From positions 194,751,436-194,815,435 of the forward strand of contig NC_080539.1 of assembly GCF_028640845.1 (NCBI RefSeq): 64,000 bases of DNA, read 5' to 3'. The notes under the pieces were generated by a model, which worked only from the letters and a program-made list of their open reading frames with translations, ran no database searches and was not told the origin of the DNA. A program made the translations under genes and the position numbers. This document shows, in pieces, positions 36,052 through 50,100 of this stretch (its first letter is position 1; the number at the start of each line of letters is the position of its first letter). This DNA comes from Ahaetulla prasina (taxonomy: Eukaryota > Chordata > Lepidosauria > Squamata > Colubridae).

Positions 36052-36640
36052 TCTCGGATCCTTGCTGGTCTCTGCGCCGAGGAAAGTTGGAAAGGGCTCC
36101 GAAGAAAAGGAGCGAAATAGCAGGGAGGAAATGCAGCGGCGAAGAAGAAGAGGGGCTGAGCAGCGGAGCAACGTCGCCTTGTAGTTGCCGCCTGAGGCAT
36201 CCAAAATCGGGCGGTAGAGCTGGAGTAAGGCGCACAAACCGCGGTGAACTTCCCGGGCACCGGCGCTCTCCAGGAGAGGCGAGGAGAGACGCGCGCCCGG
36301 ACAGCCGCAGAGGCAGCCGTCTTTCTCCTTGTCCACTCAGCCGGAGGTCAGGGCCGAGGTCAGGCAAAGGGCTAAGCTAGCGGCGGGACACGTGGAGGAA
36401 AGCAGCTGCTGCTTCCCTTGCTGGGCTGGCCGGGCTACCCGGACTCTTCGGCGTCCGCGAGGGACGCTTTCGCCACTCAAGGCAACGGCCAGCTTTCCCT
36501 TCTCTTGGAACGGAATCCCCACCTCTCGGGCGCGGAGAAAGGCAGGTGCAGGGAGGCTCCCTTCGCCAGCCTCACTTTTAGTTCTGGGAAAGGGAGACGG
36601 CGGGCCGGGGGAGACCAACTACCTCATTCCGCCGCCCATC
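35900..36640 (-). promoter_or_regulatory. PTH2R: CpG-rich block at the PTH2R 5' end
   Basis: GC-rich, CpG-dense stretch around and upstream of PTH2R exon 1, in contrast to the AT-rich surroundings. It probably holds the promoter and 5'UTR. No convincing TATA box was picked out and the start site cannot be fixed from sequence. Confidence 0.6.
35995..36051 (-). CDS. PTH2R: PTH2R exon 1: signal peptide
   Basis: 57 coding bases, 19 codons ([19 protein letters not shown]), a short hydrophobic signal peptide, followed by donor GTAAGG. The exon ends in phase 0. I chose the ATG at 36051 because it places the hydrophobic stretch at the N-terminus as in the family. The frame stays open upstream to another ATG at 36336, which would add 95 Arg/Ser-rich residues before the signal peptide. 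That is less likely. A third in-frame ATG lies at 36024. Confidence 0.85.
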
Positions 36641-37707
36641 TACTGCAAATCCCTTTTTCCCATCCTGCAACAGGGATGGTGAGCAAATGCAAATACATAA
36701 TGAGACCGGACAGAAAAGGACTTGCAGAGCCATATGCAGCATTACAAAAAAAAAAAAAAAAACGTGAACGAGGAGGAGATTGCAGAGCAGCTGAATGATT
36801 CAATCGACGTCGCTGTGAGCGGAGTGGACGGTCCCGCCGAATCTGACTTTTGCGATGCAGGAGTTAGAAGCAACGGTAACAAAAAAGCTCGGTTTGGGCC
36901 ACATGAGCCCTCAAAAATTCATCCCTTTTTAGGGCAGGATGAGTGAGACCCCTAGCCTAACAGTCTTTAAAAAAGAAAAACACCTTTGCTGGCAAAATTG
37001 GGATTGAAGTTGAACCCATAGAGAGGAGGAAAATAGGAAGCAATAGAAGCTTCAGTTGGCATCGAGTCCTACAACCGCTTTCCTGGATAACTAACTCTTC
37101 AGAACTACCTCAAACCATAATCAGGATCATAACTAAATCAACCGTATTTCTAGACTTGGATGATGCAGAGCCCAAACTATAAGATAAATTATTTAGGCAA
37201 AAGTTCTTCTGTGTTTTCTTTGACTCCACACAAAGATATTAAGGAAGAAGCAAAAGAAACTGACAAAAACCCAGCGGCTATATTGCAGCAACTTTCCTAA
37301 TTTCCCAGAAAAGCAACAGGTGGGAATTCTGGGAGCTGTAGATTGTATGTGCCTCTGAATGCATTATAAGAGAACCATGTTCAAGTCTTCGGTGGCAAAT
37401 CGGGAGTCTGGTAGCACCTTTTCGAATTAACACATTAAAAGGCGTAAGTTTTCATGAGCTGCAGCTCACTTCATCAGATGCAAACTCCTGATTTTACACT
37501 CTAGATCTGTTTATATGACACACGCCAGATGCTTGAATAGAAGGAAAGCAACTGCAACAGTGCTCCAGTTCCCAGACATTTTGTGGGCAAAAGAGGCCTT
37601 GGCAAGCTCCATAGAATTGTGAATCAACAAAATACTCCATTTCAAGTCGGATCCGCTCATTCAATACTCTCTTTTTCTAAAATTCATGCAAAGGTATTGT
37701 TACCTAA

Positions 37708-38084
37708 GGGCATATGGTGGCTCAGGGGCTAGGACATTAAGCTTGTCGATCAAAAGGTTGGCAGTGATTGCAAATCGGCAGCTCAGCAGTTCAAATCCCT
37801 AGTGTTGCTGTGTAACGGGGTGAGCTCCCGTTACTTGTCCCAGCTTCTGCCAACCTAGCAGTTTCGAAAGCACATAAAAATGCAAGTAGAAAAAATAGGG
37901 ACCACCTTTGGTGGGAAGGTAAGAGCATTCCGTGCACCTTTGGCGTTGAATTATGCCGGCCACATGACCATGGAGATGTCTTTGGACAGCGCTGGCTCTT
38001 CAGCTTTGAAACGGAGATGAGCACCGCCCCCTAGAGTCAGCAACGACTAGCAGGTATGTGCAAGGGGAACCTTTATCTTTACCT
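37708..38084 (+). mobile_element. Full-length tRNA-derived SINE
   Basis: Flanked by a perfect 13-bp duplication (37695-37707 and 38085-38097). The head has an A box (tggctcaggggctaggac) and a B box (gttcaaatcc), the tRNA-related part of squamate SINEs. The body includes ccggccacatgacc and gagatgagcaccgccccc and the tail is ctttatctttacc. It lies between PIKFYVE and PTH2R. Confidence 0.85.
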
Positions 38085-38097
38085 TATTGTTACCTAA

Positions 38098-40999
38098 TGT
38101 GTTAATATCCATTTCCAAATATGTATTATACATTTGAGTTGAAATTTTGTTAAAACATTTGGAAATGGTGAAGCTGGTAGTTGTCTATTTGCACCCCTGC
38201 ATAGCAAGATTATAGCAATCAAAATTTATGTAATATGTCTACCCATAATTTTAGTACATAAATGATTCAAATCAATCTTCTCATGTTACAATTCCAAGAT
38301 TAGTATTTTGAGGCAAGGATGAAATAAACCAGATGGGCACAACAGATAATATTTTGATTATTTTATTGTTACTCTCTATATACATAATTTTGTAAATTGA
38401 GAAAATGTATTTAAATAGCTTAACATATCAGAATCATAAAAAACACATCTCAACTAAGATAAAAATATGCAAATTATATACATTAAATAAATAATCTGAA
38501 AATATTTTATGGTTAACATGATAATTTTTAACATTTTGATTCTATTATTTTTCCCAATTGTAACAGATAATTTTTTGGAGTGTATTAAACAATGCCCATT
38601 GTTTAGGTTGCAACAATATGCACCACCTATTAAGTTGTGTGATATGTACATAACCCCTTCTTACTATTGCTAACAGAATAGTTAATAAAGTATATCTTTC
38701 CCACAACTGTAGACTTAGACACAATAGAAATCTATACACATCAAAATTAAAAGGAACTCATCGGAGTGAGCACAACTTGAATACTCTTTAAAATATTTGC
38801 TTCCAGAATACTATGTTAACACCTCACCTTAATTTAAAGAGCCATAAACTAAATAGCATATCAAGATTTGAGGGGCCTACCATACAAATTTCTGATATAA
38901 AATGTTGAATGACATTTATTATTTTTTTCAAAATGAAAATAAGTCGTTATTAACAGAATTTGAAATGTTACAGCAATTTTCAGAATAATTCATTTAAAAA
39001 AGAAAAAACTGCTTTGCTTTCTAGCTAAGGTGCTCCTGAATATTCTTCTATGATGCAGAACTCCAATCACCATTAACTCTTGGAAGTTACATCAACTGGG
39101 TGTATTGAGTAACAGGGCAAATGCAGGTGTGTGGTGAACATCTCTGTGCTTCAATTGTGGTAAGGAAGATGCATTAAAGTTGGAATATGACATTTTCAGT
39201 TGGTACTTGTGTATTAATATGCATATTCATTACTCACAACGGCATACAAATATTCTGGCCTCTGAATAATTAGCAAAAGACAGTCACTTCATGCTATATT
39301 TTGTTTTTAAAGTCAGGCAAAACATTTGTTTTGAATTACTTTGTACCAGCTAAATACTAACACTGCTGTTTAAGTAATGAATAATTAAGGAATGTGTTTT
39401 TTCATCGATATCAAAGCTAATGATCTTTGCTCAATAATTCTAAATAAATAAATAAATAAAATGAATATAAACAGAATAAAAACTTGGTTATAAACATTAA
39501 TTTATTCAAATTATTATTCTGGTTTCATATAAAAATCTTTACTATTTCAGACATAAATTTAAACAAGACTAGCCACAAAAGCAGATTTAAGATTTGAACT
39601 TCCCCATGAAAAATCCAACCTACAACCTAAGTCCACACATGCATCATCAACTGTCTGTAAGCCAGAATTTAATGACTTCCTGGAATGCTGTAATTTTCCC
39701 TAAGCTATGTTAAATAGTGTAGGTTTAAGGCTCCTGGCTGCAACCAGAAGCGAAATCAAAAGGGAAAACCTACCTCAACTCAACAACTACTTGGGCTCAA
39801 ACCAAAAGGTAGACAATCAGTAAGGCTGCAAATCTTATCTGCTTAATGACACATCTTTTTTTAATTTAGTAAACATTTTGTATTTACAAAAAATACTTTA
39901 AAAAGTGCTTACTCTCAATTTGTAAAAGTACCCAAATCTTTACCATGAAATCTAATTTGCCACCCACCCCACATCCTTTCTTGTTCAGAGGATAACTGCA
40001 AATGTTTTGTGGTGCCAAAGGAACTACTGTTTTAACAGCTTAATTTATTAATACAACCTGAGTATGTGTAGCACAGCAACATCAATAGTACATTTCTCAA
40101 ATGGTGCTAAAATGGAACTAGGATAATGTTTTTATCAGGTAGCTATTAGTTACTGAATTAAAACAAAAGCTGATCAAAAACATTCCAATATTTTGCTGTG
40201 ACAAAAAAACAGAATGGAATAGAGTTAAAGGCATATTTTAAAGTAACACTTAGAGGTTTGAGATCATTTGACACTCAACCATGGAGGCTCCATTTGAGAA
40301 AATTTGCCTTTTGGACACATAAATATTTGAACCTGAACTTTTCTGAAATTTGTATGAAGCCTAAATTAGAATTCAGAAAGAAAAGTAACCCTCCAATAAA
40401 ATATCAGACCACACAAAAACTTTACAACATTAAAAAAAGGCTTCAAATGACCATATGAGATGTATGAAATGATTAAAATAATCAAAATACTGCTCAAAGG
40501 AAAGTTGCAAAATAAATCCAGTGCATAACAAATTACACAATATACAATAACACTTACAAAATAAATTCCTACCACAGGGGCAGCACTATTATCATACTGT
40601 CTTGGTTCCTCATGATTAAAGACAACAGTATCAGATCTGCAATCGGTGGGGCCAGCATGCCCTCTTTTATTAGGACCACTGTTTCGATTGTTCCCAAAAA
40701 GAAATTACATAAGGCCATGTAATTTCTGGCAAGTTCCCCCTTGGTCCCAGACTTGCTTACTTCAGGTTTCGTGAAAGTAGCATTCTGATTCAGAGAACTG
40801 AATGCTTCTTCCACTGCAGTGCTGACATTTCGAAGGCAAATTCACATGGCAAGAAAGCCTAGCTATGAAGGCTATAGCAGAAGACCCTTGAGTTGCTGTT
40901 GTCAGAGGCAAGCTGAGGATGGCAATGTAGAAAGACATTTTCCTCCTCTTTTATATCCTTTTTGAATCAGAAGAAATCATTCCATTGCAGCACTTTATC
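38098..40999 (-). other. PIKFYVE 3'UTR and downstream AT-rich DNA
   Basis: No coding exon was recognised. The PIKFYVE 3'UTR must begin at 40999. Several minus-strand AATAAA motifs occur (for example near 40045, 39500 and 38350), so the polyadenylation site cannot be fixed. The short open frames around 40200-40815 have no splice context or recognisable domain. Confidence 0.5.
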
Positions 41000-41115
41000 T
41001 TAGCAATTGAGGCCCAGGCCTGTCCAATGATCTGGCACCATCAAAAAGTACTTATCCATTGCTTCACAAAATCTAGTACGGTACAATTCCGGAGATACCA
41101 CAGTTGGCATTTTAC
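41000..41115 (-). CDS. PIKFYVE: PIKFYVE exon a: C-terminus and stop
   Basis: Encodes [20 protein letters not shown] and [18 protein letters not shown], then TAA at 41002-41000. Acceptor ATTATTAG. The C-terminus matches vertebrate PIKfyve closely. Confidence 0.97.
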
Positions 41116-44100
41116 CTAATAATGCAAATGAAGAAAAAGACATTAGACGTTGAAACTGAGCCAATAGGAGCATATTAATGGCCAAAGTTATATTTTATTA
41201 TTATACCACCAGCTTCATATTCTGAATATCACTAATTATTATACTGGGTAATTGAAAAGTCTGTAATAGAACTAAACAGTGAAACTCAACTGAAACATTT
41301 GGTTATAGGTGTTTAAATAATAAAAGTTATAAACAATGTTTCTTTATAAGCCATTACCTTTACATTTAATATCTATTTAGACCTTAATGCCACAACTAAA
41401 TAAAGCACATATTTCATAATCTCAGTAGATTAACACTGTAAATCATTAGGTCAGTATTCAAAAGATCCTTGAAAATAATAAAGAATACTTTAAAAATATC
41501 TAGCATTTGGCAGCTGGGAAAGGAGGAAAATGCAATCAATATTGATTAGAAAAACTTTTTGGACCTACCTTGTCCTCCTAAGATCCCTGTTGACTTCACC
41601 ACCATTTCAAGTTTTTTATCCCAAGTAAATGTGCGAATGTAATCTGATGTGAAAAAAAGTACGGTACATAGCATTAGATAACTACACAAACAGTGCTGTC
41701 CCGGTGTTTGGAAGCTGTACGGGTCTGGATGGGGAGAAACAGGCTCAAGCTTAATCCCTCCAAGACGGAGTGGCTGTGGATGCCGGCACCCCGATTCAGT
41801 CAGCTGCAGCCGCGGCTGGCTGTTGGAGGCGAGTTACTGGCCCCAAAGGATAGGGTGCGCAACTTGGGTGTCCTCCTGGATGATCGGCTGTCGTTTGAAG
41901 ACCATTTGACGGCCGTCTCCAGGAGGGCCTTCCACCAGGTTCGCCTGGTTCGGCAGTTGCGCCCCTTCCTTGATCGGGATGCCTTATGCACAGTCACTCA
42001 TGCGCTCGTTACCTCTCGCTTGGATTACTGTAATGCTCTCTACATGGGGCTCCCCTTGAAGTGCGCTGGGAGGCTTCAGTTAGTCCAGAATGCAGCTTGC
42101 GCGGGTTATAGAGGAGCTACGCGTAGCTCCCATGTAACACCGCCTCCTGCGCAGACTGCACTGGCTGCCTGTGGCCTTCGGGTGCACTTTAAGGTGTTGG
42201 TTATGACCTTTAAATCGCTCCATGGCTTAGGACCTGGGTACTTACGGGACCGCCTGCTGTTACCACCGCCTCCCACCGACCCGTGCGCTCCCATAGAGGG
42301 ACTTCTCAGGGTGCCGTCCGCCAAACAATGTCGGCTGGCGGCTCCCAGGAAGGGCCTTCTCTGTGGGGCTCCCACTCTGGAACGAACTTCCCGGTTTACG
42401 CCAAATACCGACCTTCGGACATTTCGTCGCGAACTCAAGACTCATCTTTTATCCGAGGGCTGGCTTAAATTGGGATTTTAATGTTTAAATTTATTAATTT
42501 TAAACGGGGTTTTCTTAGTATGGTAAATTTTAATCATTGGGCTAATTTAAAATAAGTTTTTTAAATCGTATTTTAAACTTGTATATTGTATTGTCGGTTT
42601 TATTATGCCTGTACACCGCCCTGAGTCCTTCGGGAGAAGGGCGGTATAAAAATCAAATAAAATAATAATAATAATAATAATAAAGAACACTTAGGTAAAA
42701 TAGGATATCTTTATTGCTTTTCCTAGGTATTATGAGACTGCAACCAAATTCTAGTAGTTTCCAAAATGCCATTTAAAGTATAAATTATACTTAAGACTAT
42801 ACATTTTATACAGTAACAATTCATTACACTCAAGGGATACTCAGAGAAGTTGCCTCCAGTGCATTCTTCTGACTTTCATTAAAATAAAACATGTTTTGCA
42901 ATGGGCAACAAAGATGACCCAACCCCCAAATACTAAGATTTCCATTATACAACATAGCCACTACAAGAAGACTATTCCTCAGGGTTACATATTGAGAATT
43001 CAGATATTTAATGCCTACTCCCCCTGGGTCCCCATAGGCCTTGGGCCTGCTTCACACCCCACCAGGCCCCATACTCTCCTCCTCACTTATCTTTCAAAGA
43101 TCTCTAGAGCTCCAGAGCTTGGCTTAGGGAAGGAGGACAGGTCGCTCTGTTGTTGGGCTATGTATCATGATGCCAGAAGTGGCCGTTTTTGGGACACCCG
43201 CATTGAATTATGGACACTTGGAAAATGGCAGCCACTTCTGGGATTGTGCCACATGGTCCAGCAACAGAGCGGTTTTCTTTGCTTCACTAACCCAGAAGCT
43301 CCAAAAATCTTTGAAAGGTAAGTCCAGAATGGGTGACATACAATGAGGAGCGGTGTGTGGGGTCCAGTGGGGCAGGAAGCAGGGCCAAGGCCTGTGGGGA
43401 CCTCAAGGGGTAAAATAAAGAGCAAAGGATGCCTCAGGAGTTGGGGATGGCCTTGCGAGGCCTAGGGCAGCGCCTGTGCTAGGCCTTCCAGGACCTCTTT
43501 CAGGGCCCCTGAGGCACCTCATACTCTGCTTAATGATCCGCTTGTTTGTTTAATGACTGTACTAATGAAAGCAGGACGGTGGAGTCATGAGGTGATCATG
43601 TGGGAACTTCACTTAACAGCCATCATGACTTCTGACCATAATGTATAGGCTCCATTTCAGTTGTGAGTCAAGGATTACCTGTATTTGACTGGAGTATTGT
43701 CAAGACTAGTTTTCAACATAACACCTAGAAAATCATTTCTCATTCCATCACTTTCCTTGTAACACTTTCATGTAATAGAGGTAGTCAGGTTATAGGCCAC
43801 AACTGATCTAAGCAGAATATCAGCCAACTCAAATAATCTGCTTTATGTAAATCAACCATTTATGGACAATCACACCTTGGTAATTTGCAGACAAAGGTAA
43901 CATACCGATAATTCCAACAACAAGTTCATTAGTGGTATCATCCCTGCCCACAAGAAGAGAATAATCAATGATGAGATGGCTGGAGAGGAAGTAAGAATCG
44001 CTGTGGATGGAAGCCTTCAACACAGCCTTGGAGTGAGAACGGATATACAAGGGATTATCACGCACCAACTTCAACAAATTTTCATCCAGCAGAACTACAT

Positions 44101-47100
44101 CACAACTTTCTTTTCCTGTGTCTGTTTTCACATTTCTATTTCGCAGAGAACCTTTCAGGTCAAAAACCTAATAGTAAAAAGAAACAATACACTAATTTAG
44201 CAGATGAAGCTTTTTGTTTCAGAATTCTAAATTCAAAGGCAGAGCTAATCTATGTAATTAAAAAAATATGTACTGTACATATTATAGACTAGTGATGGCT
44301 AACCTTTTTGCCATCACGTGCCGGGGCGGGGGGGCGTGTGTGCGTGCCCACATCCATAATTCTATGCACCCCGTCCCCGTGCATGCGTGTGCAAACCCCC
44401 CCCCCGCTCCTGGCACATGATGGCCCAGTAGGCGCATTTTTCTCTCTCATGTGGCTCCAGAGCCTCTATATGAGTCTGGGGAGGGCGAAAACAGCCTTCC
44501 CACCCCCCGGAGACCCTCTAGAGGCCAGAAACTGCCTGTTTACCAACTTCCAGTTGGACAGGAAATGACATTTTTTGCTATCCCCAGCCTCCAGAGACTC
44601 CTAGAGAGGCAATTAAAGTGGAACAAAACTCCCCAGTGGAGATCCAGAACAAAACATTGCCAGTATTCTCAATGTTGCAATATTCTCAAATATAACAAGT
44701 TGCTATTGAAAACAATAGTCTTATTAAAACTTTCAGTGGGAAAAGACACAGCAACCAAGAAGAAAGACAACACTTCCCATTTCTGTAACACAACACTTAT
44801 TCACCTGAGCCATTTTTCTGCCATAGAAGAGGTTTTCCATGACTAGCAGATCAAGCTTCTTTTCCGTGTTGTTCTGAGAGTTTTTATAGCCTATTCGATA
44901 AACCCCAAGAATCTTGGCCAAAGCTGTGGGTTTCTGAAACAAAGTGTTAATGTATTCATCAGTTGCTCAAGGTTCTAATCCCCAATGCAAATATTTATCT
45001 AGATTTAGTAAGACAGAAGACAGATACAAGTTAAAAAATACAAAGAACTACACTAAGTCACCAATGTCTTCCTTCAAAAGGCATTTTCAGTTGATATCAT
45101 TCAAAAATAAGTCAGTAAATAAGTAAATAAGCTATGTTTCTTTCTGTCCCATATTTCTGTTTAATCCTGATGCTTCGTTCTTGGGTTTTAAAGGTAAGGG
45201 TTAAAATATTCCACAAATCTTACCTTTTGTTGAACTGCATTAGTAATGTATATGAAGTAATGTGGGGCAAAGTCGAGAAAGGACTGGACTTCCAGGCGAG
45301 GCATTTGCTTCAAGATGAATCGGTCATCTAAAGAAGAAAATATGTTGGTATGTTGCATAGTTACAAAGACATAACTATGCAATTCCTCCAAACATCATCA
45401 GTGAAAACGGTATCACAGAAGGATTTCTCTAGCTTACTGAGATAGCTAGAGTTGTAGATCACAGAGTTGTTCGCATACCATAACCAGGAAGCGCCCGTGT
45501 CTATGAGGTATTGAGAAGTTAGCTACCTTCAGTCACATAAAAAGCAGCTCCTGATTTCCCTCCTCTTGCTTGCCAAGGCAGTGAGTGAGAGAGAGAATGG
45601 ATAAAATCTTCTTCACTACTTCCAAGAATCACTTCACGCATTTTATGGAACTCTCCTGCATAGTAAATCCTGCAGTAAAACTTGGCATTAGCATCAGAGA
45701 ATTCTGCAAAAACACAAAAAATATTTTTTTAATTAATTAAATAAAGGAAGCTCCATTTTCAAGATTAGATAGATGCTTACATTATTTTCCTAACTCAGAT
45801 TAGAAGAAGATCTATGTTCTTCATCAGAACTTTTTGATTTCAACTGTGCAATAGTTCTCTGCAGTATGTGAGTGTACATATACACACAAAGAGAGAAACA
45901 AATACACAGCTACCTTTTCCCTTTTTTAAATCATCAAATTTCAAACTCCAGGCAACTTAAATATATACCCAAAAATCTCAAATACTAATACAGATTATTT
46001 ACAGTTAAAGGAAACACAAAGTCGTGAATAGCTGGGGGGAAATTAAATGATTCAATTTACTGGGAAGCATGCATAAAATATTATTAAGGAATGGAAGAAC
46101 GTATAGTATATAACAGGGGTGTCAAACTCAATTTCATTGAGGGCCACATCAGGATTGGGTTTGACCTCAGGTCAGGGGTGGCCATGGCCATGGTGGGCAT
46201 GACACGGGACCGCACCTCCACAGACATGGTTTTATAAACTTATAAAAATAGGGAGGTGTCCATTTCTGTGATTTTGGTTTTTTTAATACTTACTTGATCT
46301 ACTTGATCACCTTATCAAAGAGAGACCAGATCAAGAAACTGATTCCTAGGAAAACTAGAACTATAAATTATTGACATAGGCTATAGTAGCAGAATCCTGC
46401 AAGCCTAAAATATTTTACTTTTCCTCCCTTTTTTAATCTTTTGAGTCAAGGACAACCTCCTGGAGCTCTCCAAAGGCCCCGCTTTGTGCCTGGATGGCCT
46501 CCTGGAGGCCAAAAGCGGTTGCAGGGGCGCATGCGCCCCCCTCCCGTGCCCCATTTTTGCTACCAGAGGAACCGCAGGCCGGTCCTTTGCTATTTCCAGA
46601 CCAGCTCCACAGGCTAGATCTAAGCACCTTGAGTTTGACACCCCGGTATATAGGATGCACCTAGTGAACTACCTTTAGTTGTTCGAAAAATGTTTTAACA
46701 CAATGAATACAAGCTTGGAGTTACTACTAAGAATCAGAACACTGCCAATAAGAACTACAAAGTAACATCCACAAAGTTATTTATTTTAGCACTACACAGC
46801 AGCAAGGCCTAAATTTTTAAAGAGGAAGAAAGAAGATTGCAAAATGTAAAAAACATAGGAACTAATTTAGGAGGTTGTCTTACACTGTCTCAGTCTATTG
46901 ATGCATGTGTCTGATATCCTCTAAAGCGGATTAGTTATGGCCCGCCAGGATTTCAGAAGAAATTTTTCCAGGAGATTATGGAAATTGGGACTTTCTTCAA
47001 GCAAAAGATGTTTTTGATTGAGCTATAGACCCGAGGTGCCTTTTATTCATGAAAAAATGGCCGTATGGAAGGGGGAAATAACTATTTGTCATATAATATA

Positions 47101-50100
47101 TAGTCATTTATATTAATTGCAATCAAAAAGTATGAAAAAGAATCTCAATATTTGCAGAAGTGAACTGTTTGTGCTCATTCCTTTTCTTCTTACTCCACTG
47201 CATTTTTAGAAAAGATTTTGAAGCAAGAACAATGATTTCTGTATTCATGTAGCCACAGCATTTAAATTGTGTTACGCAAATTATTTTAACAGTACATGCA
47301 AGAGAATCTCTGTAACTCAGGGCTGAACTCTGAAGTCCTTGGTGTTCTCTGAGCTTGGCTATTTGCTTGAAGATGCTTCATTATCCAACTAGGTAATATC
47401 ATCAGTGCAAGTGAGTGTGGGGTTTTCTCCCTGTTTATATACAATAGATTGCCCTGCCTGTGTTGCTGGGGGTATACCATATTTTTCAGACTATAAAACA
47501 CACCTGTGTATAAGATGCACCAAGATTTCAAAGAGGTAAGTAAGAAGAAAAAAGGATTTGCCCTCCCTGGCAAAAGGGAGGGTTTGGGAGATGTTTTGGG
47601 AGGTCTGCAGAGTGCTCCTGGGGGCTGGGAGGGCAAAAACACTTTTTATCCATAAAACAGGCCCGTTTTTTGCAAAAATGAAACAAGCAGGGCAGGGCTT
47701 TGGGAGGCCAAAAATTGCTGTATTCGGTGTATAAGATGCACCAACATTTCCACCCTCTTTTAGGAGGGAAAAAAGTGCATCTTATAGTGCGAAAAATACG
47801 GTATTTTCTCCTGGTAGTTCCTTGATTAGTGTATTATCTTCCTGCTTGGTGTTAATATATGCTTATCTGGGTTGGCTGTCTCCTTCTTAGCTTTTCTCCA
47901 AATTGTTCTCAAATAGCACAGTGCCGTTTTTCAAATTGTGTGCAGCCTTCTTGTGAAATTTCAGAAGGCCTCAGAAACCTTCTGAAGCATTACAAGAAGA
48001 GAATTCACTAATTAAACAATGGTGTGTGCTATTTGAAGTACACCACAAATGCCTTGGAAAGAAAATCTGGCAAGCCAGTAGCCAAGGAACACCTCACTAA
48101 CGCTCTGGTTGGGCCTGCAGAATGTGCAGACTTTGTGCTGTGATGGCTGGCTGTGATACATGGTTGAGGTGTCACCGGTAGAACAGGATCTGAAGAGTGG
48201 CCTAGTGCGTGGGGGGTGGGGGTGGCAATTGGTTGAGACTTCTGAAGGTCCCATGCCTATATTTTAGCCTCAATGCCTCTGCCATTGAGGAGTGCCATTG
48301 TGTAGAGTACCTAACAGGGAGTTGAAATGCCCCTGCGGTCATAAGTGTAGATGGACTGACAAGCATCCAAACATCCAGATCACAGGAGTACCGCAATGGC
48401 CATAATTTCTGGGACCAATCATAAGTACCATTTGTTCAGCACCACTGTCATTTCAAAAGGTTGCTGAATGAATGGTTGTTAACCAAGGACTATGTATAAT
48501 ATCTTCTGACAAGGCTATAAAATTAATTTTATGAAGTTGCTTTTTAGTGGCTCATGCAAGTATGCATATGATAGGTCTTCAAATACTATTCTGAGTTTTG
48601 ATGATGGTGTAACTTGTTAATTGTTATCTTGTTAGTATACTAGTACCTACAGACTTCTATTCCACATTGTCTAATATAATATGTTACATGCATTTTAAAT
48701 CACATATGGACTACATTTCATGAGAATGGAGAGAGTTATATCAGGAAAGGAGAATCTGAATATTGGAATACTGTATTCAACAGCAAAGCCTGAGCAAAAT
48801 TAGTACATGAAACACTTCAGTATTCTGCCTCCTTGTGGCAATAAGAACAAATAGCAGTGACATAATGAACGAAATACATCTTACAGAAAAATGACCTGCT
48901 CTGCACAAAAAATATATATGCTCCATCTCAATTTCAAGGGTCTGCCGAATACACCTTGATATCACATGATCCAGATCACAGTGTGAACCTATAGTTACTG
49001 TATAATTTACAAAGGACTTTGTATAGTATGTGCCGTTTTGTTATCTACTTACGAAGTTCAACATGTGGGTTTCCAAGCTGCTTCTTTTGTGCATCACTTC
49101 CCTCTAATTCATCTGGAAAAAATACGAACAAGAAAAATAGGCTATGCAATCTTTTAGGGCCATTTTTCTGAACCTGATGTCTTGACTTGGTTTGTAATTC
49201 TGGAAATTTAGTTTAACACATCTAAAAGGCAGCGATTTGGAGAAAGATACTTTACATTCTCAGAAAAATGATCCCAGGTTTCCTTACTCCTGAACAGAGT
49301 GCTTTATCTAGTCTGACAGATAGATAACTATTTCTGAACTATTACATTTTTCAGGAGTTGCTAGGTTGGCTAATATTAACAACATGAAGGAAGCTGGATC
49401 AAACCTACAACCTGTCATTCATAAATTCTATCTTCCCCCAATCCCAAAAGATGTTTATTAAGCACAGTAATTAATAAATAAAACACAGCACCCCAGCAAA
49501 TTAAAATCAGTTTTGTAGGCCTTCTGCCATTAAATGAAACTAACAAGAAAAAAAATACTAGAATTTAAAATTATTCTCATTTTTTTAAAGAATGAAATAT
49601 GAGTCAAACCCTGACATTTCTGATTCAAATGATGTACTTTTTGCCCACATAAATTCAGTCATTCAGAACATTTATAAATGTGGAAAATAGTTTTTAAAGG
49701 GACTAGAACTGAAGAGCTTTAAAAAAAACTTCAATTTCCCTTTCTTTCTCATTTGGGTCTGACACAGCTTCACTAGATATCTTCTGCCAGCTTGCTAAGA
49801 GAGCAATTTTTCTTCTCCCTCCTTATTTTCAGTGAGAAACAATGCAAACCAATAATCCAGATTGAAATGGACAGGAAAAAATCAGAAAGGCAATCCAAAA
49901 TGAAAAAGATTGTCACTTGTCTTGAAAAAGATCTGAAGCTTTTGATTTTGGATGTCAATGTGTAGTCATGTTTATTCTAACCATGTGTTCTCCACTACCC
50001 CCATTAAGTTTTGCTACTATTAATATCATTTTTCAGAAGATGGAAACTTTTGTGCATTTCATTAATCCAGGAATACTGGGTAGGGGAGAGGAGAGGAGAG

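Noticed and set aside
37390..37500. Sequence with gagctgcagctcacttcatcagatgca
   Set aside because: It looks like a fragment of a widespread amniote repeat, but I could not define its ends or family, so it is not listed as a feature.
40569..40814. Open frame on the minus strand just past the PIKFYVE stop
   Set aside because: It lies in the expected 3'UTR, with no homology recognised and no need for a further exon after GLNC-stop.
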